From an uncultured Tenacibaculum sp. (GTDB lineage: Bacteria; Bacteroidota; Bacteroidia; Flavobacteriales; Flavobacteriaceae), in assembly GCA_947498055.1 (NCBI GenBank), contig CANMJA010000024.1, positions 1-64,000 of the forward strand: a DNA stretch of 64,000 bases, given 5' to 3'. The notes below the pieces were generated by a model. The model saw only the letters and a program-made list of their open reading frames with translations, ran no database searches and was not told the DNA's origin. Below are positions 25,282 through 34,426 of this stretch, one piece after another. The position numbers were made by a program, and so were the translations under genes. Numbering within the stretch: position 1 is the first letter of the stretch; every line of letters begins with the position of its first letter.

Positions 25282-26001
25282 TTATTCACCGTCTAAAGAA
25301 AAATTAATTGGGAATCCATATTTTACAGAAATTCTTTCTCCATTTTTATAAGCTGGCTCAAATTTAGGTAAATTAGAAACTACACGTATTGCTTCATCAT
25401 TTAAAATTTTTCCGCCTTTAGGACCAAGAGCTTTTATATTTGTGACATCACCATTTTTATCGATAATAAAACGAACCCAAACTTTACCTTCAATTTTATC
25501 TATTAAAGCTTTATCAGGATATATAAAGTATTCTTGAATATGCTTCATCATTTCATTATTAAAACAATCTAATTGATCTCCACCTTTTTCATTAGTACAA
25601 TTAGTGAATACAGGAATATTATCTACAGAACTAAACTTTTGAGCACTTCTAACTTCTTCTTTTGTTAATCTATTAGTTAAAGCTTTAAGGTTTGTTTTAA
25701 ACTTTAATGAATTAGATATATTAGAAGAGTGTTTTATGGTAGAAATTCCAGCACCATTTAACTCATTGGCATTAGAAACAACTTGTTTTTTTCGTCTCTT
25801 TAAAAATCTAGTTTTAGATGCAGATATTTTTACTGAAATTTGTCTAGTTTTTTTGTTACCACTCTTTTTTGATTGCTCAACAGTACATTTAGTAATGCTA
25901 TTTAAATCAATAACAGGAGATTTTTCAGTGTCACAAGTTTGTTTCTGACTAAAACTATTCATAGTCAGGCTAATAAATAAAAGATATACTAATTTTTTCA
26001 T
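25282..26001 (-). CDS. TonB C-terminal-domain protein, secreted type
   Basis: The protein has 239 aa. The N-terminus (KKLVYLLFISLTMNSFSQKQTC) reads as a cleavable signal peptide rather than the membrane anchor of canonical TonB. The middle is basic and polar. The C-terminal TonB domain (about residues 150-238) is clear: YFIYPDKALIDKIEGKVWVRFIIDKNGDVTNIKALGPKGGKILNDEAIRVVSNLPKFEPA and a final KYGFPINFSL. Canonical TonB transduces ExbBD energy to outer-membrane receptors; without an anchor this variant may have another periplasmic role. No exbBD genes are nearby. Confidence 0.82.
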   Translation of the reverse strand: MKKLVYLLFISLTMNSFSQKQTCDTEKSPVIDLNSITKCTVEQSKKSGNKKTRQISVKISASKTRFLKRRKKQVVSNANELNGAGISTIKHSSNISNSLKFKTNLKALTNRLTKEEVRSAQKFSSVDNIPVFTNCTNEKGGDQLDCFNNEMMKHIQEYFIYPDKALIDKIEGKVWVRFIIDKNGDVTNIKALGPKGGKILNDEAIRVVSNLPKFEPAYKNGERISVKYGFPINFSLDGE

Positions 26002-26086
26002 AAGTAGGGGATTTTACTTTCAATTCTTACACAATTAAAGAAAAAATTCGCAATAATCGTTCGTTTTATCGATTAATGGTTCATTT

Positions 26087-27169
26087 CTATCTGTTATTGG
26101 ATAATTTTAATAGTTTATCTGCAGCATTAAAAGGAGTTGTTTTACTTTGTTCTAGTTTTTTTATTTCTTTTTTAAGAAGAGTTTTTACCTCATTATTTTC
26201 ATAAAATCGTTTTTTTAACTCTTCCTCTATGGTTGTATAGAGCCAATTTTTACTTTGGGTAGCCCTTTTCTTTTCAAAGTATTTGGTTTCTTTAGCCTGC
26301 TGTATGTATGTTGAAATAGTTGCATAAATTTTATCTATACCTTTATTGTTTAGTGCGCTAGCAACCATTGTTTTAGGTGTCCATCCATTTTTTTTTGGCG
26401 GATATAAATGCAAAGCACGATTAAATTCTACTTTTGCAATTTTTGCATTTTTTATATTATCACCATCTGCTTTGTTAATAACGATAGCATCTGCCATTTC
26501 TATAATTCCACGTTTAATGCCTTGTAACTCATCACCTGCACCAGAGAGTTTTAGAAGTAGGAAAAAATCTACCATAGAATGAACAACAGTTTCACTTTGT
26601 CCAACCCCTACCGTTTCAATAATAATAGTATCAAAACCAGCTGCTTCACAAAGAATAATACTTTCTCTCGTTTTTTGTGCCACACCTCCTAATGAAGTAC
26701 CTGAAGGAGAAGGACGTATAAAGGCGTTTTTATCAGTAACTAATTGTTCCATTCTAGTTTTATCTCCTAAAATACTTCCTTTATTAACAGAACTACTAGG
26801 ATCTACAGCTAAAACAGCTACTTTTTTTCCAATATTGGTTAAGTATTTACCAAAAGTTTCTATAAAAGTACTTTTACCAACACCAGGAACACCAGTAATA
26901 CCTATTCTTACAGAGTTGTTAGCATATGGTAAACAAGCATTTAAAATGGCGTTTGCTTTTTGTGAGTGTTTTTTATTAGTGCTTTCTACTAATGTTATTG
27001 CTCTACTTAAAAAAGTGATATCACCATGTAAAATTTTTGAAACATATTCTTCTACAGAAGTTTGTTTACGTCTATTAATTTTAATTTTTTCCGCAGAATT
27101 AATACTAGTAGTTTCTGGTGGAGAAATACTTTGTTTTTCAGATAAGTTTGATTTTGAATTCTTTGCCAT
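26087..27169 (-). CDS. meaB: methylmalonyl-CoA mutase-associated GTPase MeaB
   Basis: The protein has 360 aa. The G3E-family GTPase has P-loop GVPGVGKSTF, the Walker B-type AVDPSSSVNKGSILGDKTRM, an IIIETVGVGQSE switch region and the guanine-specificity motif VINKADGDN. SGAGDELQGIKRGIIEMAD is the signature stretch of the MeaB/ArgK group. It protects and reloads adenosylcobalamin in methylmalonyl-CoA mutase. The mutase genes (mutA/mutB) are not in the window. An extra Ser/Glu-rich N-terminal leader of about 40 residues precedes the domain. It is divergent from the ECF cassette at 27271. Confidence 0.93.
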   Translation of the reverse strand: MAKNSKSNLSEKQSISPPETTSINSAEKIKINRRKQTSVEEYVSKILHGDITFLSRAITLVESTNKKHSQKANAILNACLPYANNSVRIGITGVPGVGKSTFIETFGKYLTNIGKKVAVLAVDPSSSVNKGSILGDKTRMEQLVTDKNAFIRPSPSGTSLGGVAQKTRESIILCEAAGFDTIIIETVGVGQSETVVHSMVDFFLLLKLSGAGDELQGIKRGIIEMADAIVINKADGDNIKNAKIAKVEFNRALHLYPPKKNGWTPKTMVASALNNKGIDKIYATISTYIQQAKETKYFEKKRATQSKNWLYTTIEEELKKRFYENNEVKTLLKKEIKKLEQSKTTPFNAADKLLKLSNNR

Positions 27170-27223
27170 TAATATACTTCTACTAAATACTATTGGTAAA
27201 TTTAAAAATAAATTGTTGTAAAA

Positions 27224-27252
27224 TGCAACGCATTTAAAAATGTATCGTCTTT
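27224..27252 (+). promoter_or_regulatory. candidate ECF-sigma promoter of cassette 2
   Basis: TGCAAC (27224-27229), 17 nt, then GTCTTT (27247-27252), with 18 nt left to the ATG. Spacing, sequence and distance match the promoter candidate at 3770-3798 for the paralogous cassette. Confidence 0.5.
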
Positions 27253-27270
27253 AAGACAAGAAATCTGTTA

Positions 27271-27828
27271 ATGAAATCAACTAAACAGCTACATCAGCAA
27301 CTCATTAAAGAGTGTAAACGGCAAAAACCAAAAGCGCAATTACAATTATATAATATGTATTGTAAAGCAATGTTTCAAATTGCATATAGATATATGAAAG
27401 ATATAAATTTAGCAGAAGATGTTATGCAAGATGCTTTTGTAAAAGCATTTAAAAAAATAGCTTCTTATAAAGGAAACGTAACATTTGGAGCTTGGTTGAA
27501 GAAAATAGTAATAAATCAGAGTATTGATGAGTTAAAAAGAAAAAAAATCTTAACAATTTCTATGAATGAAGAAGTTTTAAATGTGGTGGAAGATACTGAT
27601 TGGGAAGTAGAAGATGATGTAACAAAAGAAAGGATATTACAAGCAATAGAGAAACAAAAAGAAAAGTATCGATTGGTATTAACCATGTATTTAATTGAAG
27701 GTTTTGATCATAACGAAATAGCAGAAGTATTAGGAATAACAGAAGTTACTTCCCGAACACATTTAATGAGAGGTAAAAAATTAGTAAAAGAATATTTAAA
27801 CAAAAAGAAGTATGTCGAAGGATATTAG
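27271..27828 (+). CDS. ECF-type RNA polymerase sigma factor (cassette 2)
   Basis: The protein has 185 aa. Region 2 contains NLAEDVMQDAFVKAF and FGAWLKKIVINQSIDELKRKK. Region 4 has the helix-turn-helix EGFDHNEIAEVLGITEVTSRTHLMRGKKLVKEYL. It aligns along its length with the sigma factor at 3185-3751 (for instance CKRQKPKAQLQLYNMYCKAMF against CKRNDSAAQMQLYKLYYKAMY). It overlaps the anti-sigma gene by 17 bp. The shared promoter signature suggests that it transcribes its own operon. Confidence 0.93.
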   Translation: MKSTKQLHQQLIKECKRQKPKAQLQLYNMYCKAMFQIAYRYMKDINLAEDVMQDAFVKAFKKIASYKGNVTFGAWLKKIVINQSIDELKRKKILTISMNEEVLNVVEDTDWEVEDDVTKERILQAIEKQKEKYRLVLTMYLIEGFDHNEIAEVLGITEVTSRTHLMRGKKLVKEYLNKKKYVEGY

Positions 27829-28369
27829 AGAGGTAATGAAGGGTTTTAAGGAAGAAAAATTAGAACTATCAAACGAACATGAACAAAAGTTTAAAAAGAA
27901 AATGCAAGAGGCCTTTTCTGTAAAAAAGAAATCTTATAAGTGGTGTTATGTTGCAGCATCTGTAGTGATAGTGCTAACATTAGGAAATCATTTTTATAGT
28001 ACATATAATAGAGATATTCCATTGACCTCGAAAGAAGATAACGAGCAAAAAATAAATTTAGGAAACATATCTCCTGAAATGCAAAAGATTGAAAATTACT
28101 ACTTAACAGCTATTAATTATGAAATAGCAAGTCTAGAAGTTACTCCAGAAAATAAGGCCTTATTAGATGAGTATTTAGAGAAGATTAATAAGTTAGATAT
28201 TGATTATAAACGTTTAAACCTAAAGTTAAAAAAAGAAGGTATAAACAATACTACAGTCAATGCTTTAATAACGAATCTTCAATTACGTTTACAACTTTTA
28301 ATTCAGTTAAAAGATACAATTAATGAGTTACAATTTAAAGAGAATAACGATGAAAATATTACGATATAA
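27812..28369 (+). CDS. putative anti-sigma factor (cassette 2)
   Basis: The protein has 185 aa with a cytoplasmic part of about 45 charged residues, one membrane span (WCYVAASVVIVLTLGNHFY) and a periplasmic helical region ending in coiled-coil-like heptads (LDEYLEKINKLDIDYKRLNLKLKKEG). It is paralogous to the protein at 2668-3195. It overlaps the sigma gene by 17 bp and the next gene by 20 bp. The anti-sigma function is inferred from operon structure and topology. Confidence 0.7.
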   Translation: MSKDIREVMKGFKEEKLELSNEHEQKFKKKMQEAFSVKKKSYKWCYVAASVVIVLTLGNHFYSTYNRDIPLTSKEDNEQKINLGNISPEMQKIENYYLTAINYEIASLEVTPENKALLDEYLEKINKLDIDYKRLNLKLKKEGINNTTVNALITNLQLRLQLLIQLKDTINELQFKENNDENITI

Positions 28370-29294
28370 ACTAGTACTTTTTTTAATTTTTAAAGGAGTT
28401 ATTTTACAAGCTCAAAAAGATAAAAAGAATTATAGAGAAGAATTTACAGTAACCCCAAATGTAGTTATAGATGTGAATACAAGGCATTCTGATATTGAAA
28501 TAGAAACATGGAATAAAAATAAAGTAGTAATAGAAGCTTTTATGATGGTAGATGGAGAAGAGATTTCTGAAGATATGAAAGATGATTTTTACAAAAAATG
28601 GAATTTTAAGGTTACAGGAAACAAAAATGAGATTAATATAACATCTAGGTCAAAATCAAATATAGATATTTATTCTTTTAATTTTGATACTCCAGATTAT
28701 AGTTTCTTGAGTAATTCGTTAAGTGATTTTTCATTAGGTAGTTTAGATGTTTTAGATTCCTTAGATTTTATAATGCCACCATTGCCTCCTTTACCACCAA
28801 CGCCACCTTTACCGCCAATGCCTCTAATAGTAAATTTACCATCAGAGTTTAATTTTGATGCATATAAAAAAGATAAGAATTATTTAGAACGATGGAAAAA
28901 AGAAAATAAAGATGTATTAGGTAAAAATGCAAAAGTTAAAATAGGTAAAAATTCAATTTCAATTACAAGTAATGATTCTAATTTTACGATGAGTGAATTA
29001 AAGCAAAAGGAGCAAGAATATTCTGAGCTAAAAAAAATTAAAGAAGAAATGAAAAAGGAAAGAAAAAAAATGTTGAAACAACGTTCTGAAATAAGAAAAA
29101 ATCTTTTGAAAGAAAGAAAAAAAGAATGGCATATGCATAGAAAAGAATGGAATAATAAGAGAAAAGAGATTTTAAGTTTATTAAAAAAGCGTAGTAAATT
29201 AAAAATCAAGAGATTTATTCGTATTAAAGCCCCTAAGAATGCAAAGTTTAACATGAATGTTAAATACGGAGCATTAAGTTTTTCGAAAGAGTAA
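28350..29294 (+). CDS. exported cassette-2 protein with proline-rich loop and basic coiled coil
   Basis: The protein has 314 aa from ATG 28350; an upstream in-frame ATG at 28323 lies within the anti-sigma gene and precedes no signal peptide. A signal peptide (YKLVLFLIFKGVILQAQ) is followed by the domain shared with the protein at 1593 (VIDVNTRHSDIEIETWNKNKVVIEAFM). At about residues 145-165 there is a Pro-rich stretch (MPPLPPLPPTPPLPPMP), and at about 215-295 a long, very Lys/Arg/Glu-rich helix. The C-terminus ends with KYGALSFSKE, a single beta-repeat, whereas the paralogue has about ten. It looks like an elaborated and possibly shortened relative of the DUF4097-like effector. Confidence 0.65.
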   Translation: MKILRYKLVLFLIFKGVILQAQKDKKNYREEFTVTPNVVIDVNTRHSDIEIETWNKNKVVIEAFMMVDGEEISEDMKDDFYKKWNFKVTGNKNEINITSRSKSNIDIYSFNFDTPDYSFLSNSLSDFSLGSLDVLDSLDFIMPPLPPLPPTPPLPPMPLIVNLPSEFNFDAYKKDKNYLERWKKENKDVLGKNAKVKIGKNSISITSNDSNFTMSELKQKEQEYSELKKIKEEMKKERKKMLKQRSEIRKNLLKERKKEWHMHRKEWNNKRKEILSLLKKRSKLKIKRFIRIKAPKNAKFNMNVKYGALSFSKE

Positions 29295-29407
29295 AAAAAG
29301 AATTTAACTGTTTTAAAGTAGAAACTTTGAAACACTTGAATAAAATAGAAATGAATAAGTTTTAAGGGTGTTTCAGTTCTAGAAATTGCTTAGTATAACA
29401 AACTATA

Positions 29408-29453
29408 TTAACTTTAGTGATAATTAACTTTTTGTGATTATAGCTAAAGTTAA
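29408..29453. promoter_or_regulatory. long hairpin upstream of the toxin locus
   Basis: TTAACTTTAG and CTAAAGTTAA form a perfect 10-bp stem. Inside it, ATAAT and ATTAT pair after a 2-nt internal loop, leaving a 12-nt apical loop. There is no long T-tract, so it may be an operator or a terminator of the ECF operon. It lies about 45 bp upstream of a TATATTTG -7 element at 29498-29505. Confidence 0.45.
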
Positions 29454-29497
29454 TAACTTTTTAAGATGTAGGTTTTTAAGTGTTTATTTATTTTCTA

Positions 29498-29505
29498 TAT
29501 ATTTG
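29498..29505 (+). promoter_or_regulatory. -7 element of the toxin-locus promoter
   Basis: TATATTTG matches the Bacteroidetes -7 consensus and lies 38 bp upstream of the ATG at 29544. I see no clear TTTG at -33, so the promoter may depend on a regulator acting at the upstream hairpin. Confidence 0.5.
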
Positions 29506-29543
29506 CATTAAGAAAATTTTAACATTATAATCCCTAATTGTCT

Positions 29544-32500
29544 ATGAAGAAAATTACTTTTCTGTGTTTTTTCTGTATTTTTTATTTAAATAATATTCAT
29601 GCTAATTTCTTACCTATAGATAGTATTGCTAAAAAAGAACTAGCAAAAGAATTTTATTTTTCTTCTATGAAAGCTGGAGAATTTGATTCAAAATATATAG
29701 AAGAAAACTACAAAAACCCGAAGTTAGATAGTATTCTAAGTAAAGCAAAATCTTTTTTTAATAAGTTGGTAGAAACAGGTAATCTTGTAAATGAGCTGAA
29801 ACCTGACGATATGATAACTCTACCTGTAGGGGTAAAGAAAAAAGTTAAGAATACCACTTTTATTATGGGAATCAGTGAAGCAAAATTTTATACTGATTAT
29901 ACTGAAGTTACTTTATTTTTAAAATTAATATTACCTCAAACCGGAGCAAATGGAAAACAATTAGAATTGTTTTTTGGAGCAGATAATGTGAAAATTTCTC
30001 ATAAAGGAGGAATATATGGAGAAGCAGATATTGCTTTGTTAGGAGATTTTCCAATACCCTTAGATGGAAAAAATACACTATTAGAACTTCAAGGAGGTTT
30101 TAATATGAAAACAGGCGACATTGCTAAGAAAACTTATGTAACAATAGATTGTACAGGGTTAAAGCAAATTGGTATAGCAGCGGATGTTATTTTTTCAAGA
30201 AATTTAATACAACCATTAAATAAGAGTAACAAACTTATAAAAGATAAAACAGTAAAAGTAAAAGGCTCTTTTGAGGCTACAGCAAGTGATTGGAACGATA
30301 TTATAGCAAAAGTAAATATTAGTCACCCATTTCAAATTACAAAAAAAGAAAACAGAACCAATACAAACAGTTCTAATAATGTTGTAGATAATACATCTAA
30401 CAAAACAACAGATGATTTGGAAGGGAAAATGGGATTAGTTTTCGAAGTGAAAGATGCTGTTTTTGATTTTAGTGATTTAAGAAATTCATCTGATGTACAT
30501 TTTACAGACACTTACAGAGAAAAATTTTTAATACCAGGAAATGAAGAATTATGGAGAGGTGTGTTTATAAAAAAGGTAAATGTAATTTTACCTAAAAAAT
30601 TTAGGAAAAGAAATGAAGATAATCGGATGTCTATTTTTGCAGAAAATTTACTAATAGATGGCCAAGGATTAACAGGTAAATTTGGAGTAGATAATCTTTT
30701 AACAATAGAAGAAGGAAGTGTAGGAGGTTGGCAAATTTCCTTTAAAAAAGTACATGCTTCTTTTGAAGCAAGTAAATTTACAAAAGCTGGGTTTGAAGGG
30801 CATTTATCATTACCTATGCAAGGAAAAGTTACTGTAGCAGATGTTAAAAAAGAAGCAGAAGGAAATTTTGAAGGAATAAAAAAAGCGATAAAGTATTCTG
30901 CAATTATTGATGTAGAGGAAGATGATTATAGTTTAGTTTTAGAGCCTATAGCTAAAAACGGACTCTCTTTTCCAGTATTTATGGCAACTGCTCGTTTAGA
31001 GTCAAATTCAAGTGTTTTATTAAGAGTAAAAGATGGAAAGTTTTTACCCAAAGCAAATTTGTATGGTAGTTTGGGTATACATGGAAGTAAATCAGATGCA
31101 GAAAATCAAAATAACAACCAAACTCAAAATACAACTACAGAGGAAAAGAATAAAAAGGGAGAAGCAGGAGCTAAAAAAAAGAATCTAGTTAATTTTACTG
31201 GAATTACTTTTGAAAATTTACAATTACAAACAGAAGCACCTTATTTATCTGTAGATAAAATTGGTTACGAAGGAGGAAAAAATGATTTGTCTGGTTTTCC
31301 AGTAACTTTTTCAGAGTTAGCTTTAGAGTCTAAAGATAATCAAGCATCATTAATATTTCAAATGGATGTTAATATGATGAGTAAAGGTTTCGCAGGAGGA
31401 ACTAAATTAGAAATTCAGGCAAATTATAAAGAAGAAAAAGACTATACGACATGGAAATTAAAAAAAGTAAAGCTTCATAAAATTAATATAGAAGCAAACT
31501 TAGGTAGTGTTAAGTTTAAAGGATTAGTAGATATTAAAGATAATGATCCTGTTTATGGTAATGGTTTTTATGGAGAGTTAGAAGCTGACTTTAATAGTAT
31601 TAATGTGAAAGCAACAGCATGGTTTGGTAAAACGGATGTGCGTTATTGGTATGTGGATGCTTATGCAGATTTATCAGGAATGACTACCAAACCTACTATT
31701 GGTCCTTTAGAAATTAATGGTTTTGGTGGAGGAGCTTATTATCATATGACAAAAACATCCAACCCTCCAAAGCTAACCTATCAAGGAGAAGTAGATAAAG
31801 ATGGAAAACCAATTCCTGTAAAAACACCAAAACCTCCTTCAGGAATGGACTATGCACCAGATGCAAAATCAGGCTTAGGTTTTAGAGCAATGCTAGGTTT
31901 TGCTATTGGAAATGAAAGAGCTTTTAACGGAAAAATAGGTTTTGAAATGGCTTTTAATACCAGTGGCGGTCTAAATAGAATTTTATTTTTTGGAGAAGCT
32001 CATATGATGAAGGTTATCGACTTTAAGTTTGGAGATAAGTTTAAAAAGAAACTTACTGCAATGCAAGATAAAATCAACGAATTTGGAGAGAATAATAAAA
32101 CAATACAAAATTTAAAGAAAAGGAATTTAGTGGAATATAGTAAAGTAGCATTCCCTCAAGATGGATTGACATTTGATGTAGGCTTAGATGCACATTTTTC
32201 TATGGAAATGGATTTTGTAAATAATGCTTTTCATGCAGAAATGGAAGTATATGTAAATACTCCAGGAGGTATTGTAAAAGGGATGGGACCAAGAGGTAGA
32301 GCAGGGAAAGCAGTTTTTCATACAGGACCAGATGGTTGGTATTTACATTTAGGAAACCCAGTGCCTTACGATACACAAGCAAATAGAATAGGATTGAAGG
32401 TAGGAGTTGGTAGTTTAAGTGTTAAAGCTTCTACCTATTTTATGATTGGAGATAAAATACCAGGAAGTCCACCTCCTCCTAAAGAAGTTGCAGACATCTT

Positions 32501-34424
32501 AGGAATTGATGATTTAGGCAAGTTAGATTATATGAGAGATCTAAATGCTTTAGGAGATGGAAGAGGCTTTGCTATAGGAATGGATTTAAGTGTGAATACT
32601 GGAGATATGAATTTCCTAATATTTTATGCAAAATTTATGGCAGGTGTTGGTTTCGATATTATGATAAAAGATTATGGAGAAACTGCATGTAAAGGAAGCG
32701 GACAAATAGGTATTAATGGTTGGTATACAAACGGACAAGCTTATGCATATTTAGCAGGAGAATTAGGAATTAAAATAGATTTATGGTTTTATAGTGCTAA
32801 AATACCTATTGTTAAAGCAGGAGCAGCGGTCTTATTACAAGCAAAATTACCAAACCCTTCTTGGTTTAGAGGATATGTAGGAGGGTATTACAGTGTTCTT
32901 AATGGACTTATAAGAGGTAGTTTCCGATTTAAAATTGAAATAGGTGAAGAATGTGAAATTATTGGAGGTGCACCTTTAGGAGGATTAAAAATAATATCAG
33001 GAGTTACACCAGATGATAATGCAACAGATGTTGATGTGTTTACAAATCCGCAAGCAGCTTTTAACATGAGTATTAATAAACCTTTTAAATTAGAAGATGA
33101 TGAAGGAATAAAACAATACAGAATTCTTTTAGATGAATTTACGGTTACAAAAAATGGAAAAAAAATAGAAGGAGAATTAGAGTGGTCAAATACAAAAGAC
33201 GTTGTTAATTTTATTTCTTACGATGTATTGCCACCAAAATCTACTATTAAAACAAAAGTAGTGGTTAGTTTTCAAGAGTTAAAATCTGGAAATACTTGGG
33301 TAACCATTATGAATAAAGGTAAAAAGGCACAAGAAATAGAAGAAAGAACCTTTACCACTGGTACTGCACCAGATTACATACCTATAACGAATGTTTTATA
33401 TACATATCCAGTAATAGATCAGCCCTATTTTTATCAAAAAGAAAGTAAGAATGGATATGTAAAATTAAAAAAGGGACAACCTTATTTATTTAAACCAGAA
33501 AGTAATCTTACACAGAAGGTGAAATTTACAAATACAGAAGGGTTTATAGCAACAAACAATGTTTCTTATAATACAGGAGAAAGACAAGTGAACTTTACCT
33601 TTAGTAAATTTAAAAATCAAAAGAAGTACCAACTAGAATTGATAAGTTTACCACCAGAACAAGCGAATGCAGAAAATGGAGTTTCGTATACAAAAATAGA
33701 AACAGGACAAGAAGGAAACACTGTAGAGGTGAAAAATAAGGAGGTACAGAATGTCGTAAATAACGATTCTGAAATTAAAATATTTAAATATAGTTTTAAA
33801 ACAAGTAAGTATAATACACTTTCAGATAAAATTAGAGCTAAAAATATCGTACAACATTATCTAATACCTCATTTCTCAGATACACATTTTATAGAAACAG
33901 ATTATAAAGATTCTGAAAGGTTTGATGGTTTAGAAATTGAAGGAGGTAAGTATACACAAGCAAAACCTTTAATTCAAGTGGAAGCTGTTTTAGATGATTC
34001 TTACTATGAGGATAAAATTCACGATTTAGTTTATAAAAATTATCCTAGAGAACCTGAATTTACAGTAGATAGAGATATTAATAAATTAGGTTTGCCTCCT
34101 AAAAAAGCAGTAGAATCTTTAACATGGTATACTCCATATTTAACGGAGAGACCTAATTATTCACTACTAAGTAAAAGAATACCATATAGGTATAATTTAG
34201 TATGGTATTATAAGCATGACTTTGTTCAGATTAGATATAAAATTGTAAATAAATATTTAAACCAACCAACAAAATACGCTTCACAAATAAAGAAGTATGA
34301 TCATATTATTAATGGTGTTTTTCCAGCAATAAAATCAGGTAATTATAAAACGAAATTACAATATGTAATGCCTGGAGGTATATTAGGAACTAGTAGAATT
34401 TTTAAATATAAAAACCCATTTTAA
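29544..34424 (+). CDS. giant exported protein, first gene of the surface-toxin locus
   Basis: The protein has 1626 aa from ATG 29544 (a TTG two codons upstream is less likely). A signal peptide of about 22 residues (KKITFLCFFCIFYLNNIHA) is followed by long beta-strand-rich, membrane-protein-like stretches with alternating small and aromatic residues (VKATAWFGKTDVRYWYVDAYADLSG; GGLNRILFFGEAHMM), an Asn/Gln-rich linker at about residues 515-545, and around residue 1150 a domain boundary (ISGVTPDDNATDVDVFTNPQAAFNM) leading to Ig-like segments. No T9SS sorting domain or lipobox is visible. I know no named family. It starts a run of tightly spaced genes (2 bp to the next) and may be a structural or outer-membrane component. 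The promoter-proximal position suggests high dosage. Confidence 0.7.
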   Translation: MKKITFLCFFCIFYLNNIHANFLPIDSIAKKELAKEFYFSSMKAGEFDSKYIEENYKNPKLDSILSKAKSFFNKLVETGNLVNELKPDDMITLPVGVKKKVKNTTFIMGISEAKFYTDYTEVTLFLKLILPQTGANGKQLELFFGADNVKISHKGGIYGEADIALLGDFPIPLDGKNTLLELQGGFNMKTGDIAKKTYVTIDCTGLKQIGIAADVIFSRNLIQPLNKSNKLIKDKTVKVKGSFEATASDWNDIIAKVNISHPFQITKKENRTNTNSSNNVVDNTSNKTTDDLEGKMGLVFEVKDAVFDFSDLRNSSDVHFTDTYREKFLIPGNEELWRGVFIKKVNVILPKKFRKRNEDNRMSIFAENLLIDGQGLTGKFGVDNLLTIEEGSVGGWQISFKKVHASFEASKFTKAGFEGHLSLPMQGKVTVADVKKEAEGNFEGIKKAIKYSAIIDVEEDDYSLVLEPIAKNGLSFPVFMATARLESNSSVLLRVKDGKFLPKANLYGSLGIHGSKSDAENQNNNQTQNTTTEEKNKKGEAGAKKKNLVNFTGITFENLQLQTEAPYLSVDKIGYEGGKNDLSGFPVTFSELALESKDNQASLIFQMDVNMMSKGFAGGTKLEIQANYKEEKDYTTWKLKKVKLHKINIEANLGSVKFKGLVDIKDNDPVYGNGFYGELEADFNSINVKATAWFGKTDVRYWYVDAYADLSGMTTKPTIGPLEINGFGGGAYYHMTKTSNPPKLTYQGEVDKDGKPIPVKTPKPPSGMDYAPDAKSGLGFRAMLGFAIGNERAFNGKIGFEMAFNTSGGLNRILFFGEAHMMKVIDFKFGDKFKKKLTAMQDKINEFGENNKTIQNLKKRNLVEYSKVAFPQDGLTFDVGLDAHFSMEMDFVNNAFHAEMEVYVNTPGGIVKGMGPRGRAGKAVFHTGPDGWYLHLGNPVPYDTQANRIGLKVGVGSLSVKASTYFMIGDKIPGSPPPPKEVADILGIDDLGKLDYMRDLNALGDGRGFAIGMDLSVNTGDMNFLIFYAKFMAGVGFDIMIKDYGETACKGSGQIGINGWYTNGQAYAYLAGELGIKIDLWFYSAKIPIVKAGAAVLLQAKLPNPSWFRGYVGGYYSVLNGLIRGSFRFKIEIGEECEIIGGAPLGGLKIISGVTPDDNATDVDVFTNPQAAFNMSINKPFKLEDDEGIKQYRILLDEFTVTKNGKKIEGELEWSNTKDVVNFISYDVLPPKSTIKTKVVVSFQELKSGNTWVTIMNKGKKAQEIEERTFTTGTAPDYIPITNVLYTYPVIDQPYFYQKESKNGYVKLKKGQPYLFKPESNLTQKVKFTNTEGFIATNNVSYNTGERQVNFTFSKFKNQKKYQLELISLPPEQANAENGVSYTKIETGQEGNTVEVKNKEVQNVVNNDSEIKIFKYSFKTSKYNTLSDKIRAKNIVQHYLIPHFSDTHFIETDYKDSERFDGLEIEGGKYTQAKPLIQVEAVLDDSYYEDKIHDLVYKNYPREPEFTVDRDINKLGLPPKKAVESLTWYTPYLTERPNYSLLSKRIPYRYNLVWYYKHDFVQIRYKIVNKYLNQPTKYASQIKKYDHIINGVFPAIKSGNYKTKLQYVMPGGILGTSRIFKYKNPF

Positions 34425-34426
34425 GC

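Noticed and set aside
32200..32382. Short reverse-strand frames inside the giant genes (for example here and at 45105-45356, 47722-48033, 50020-50304)
   Set aside because: They are shadows of strongly coding forward frames, with low-complexity composition and no supporting signals.
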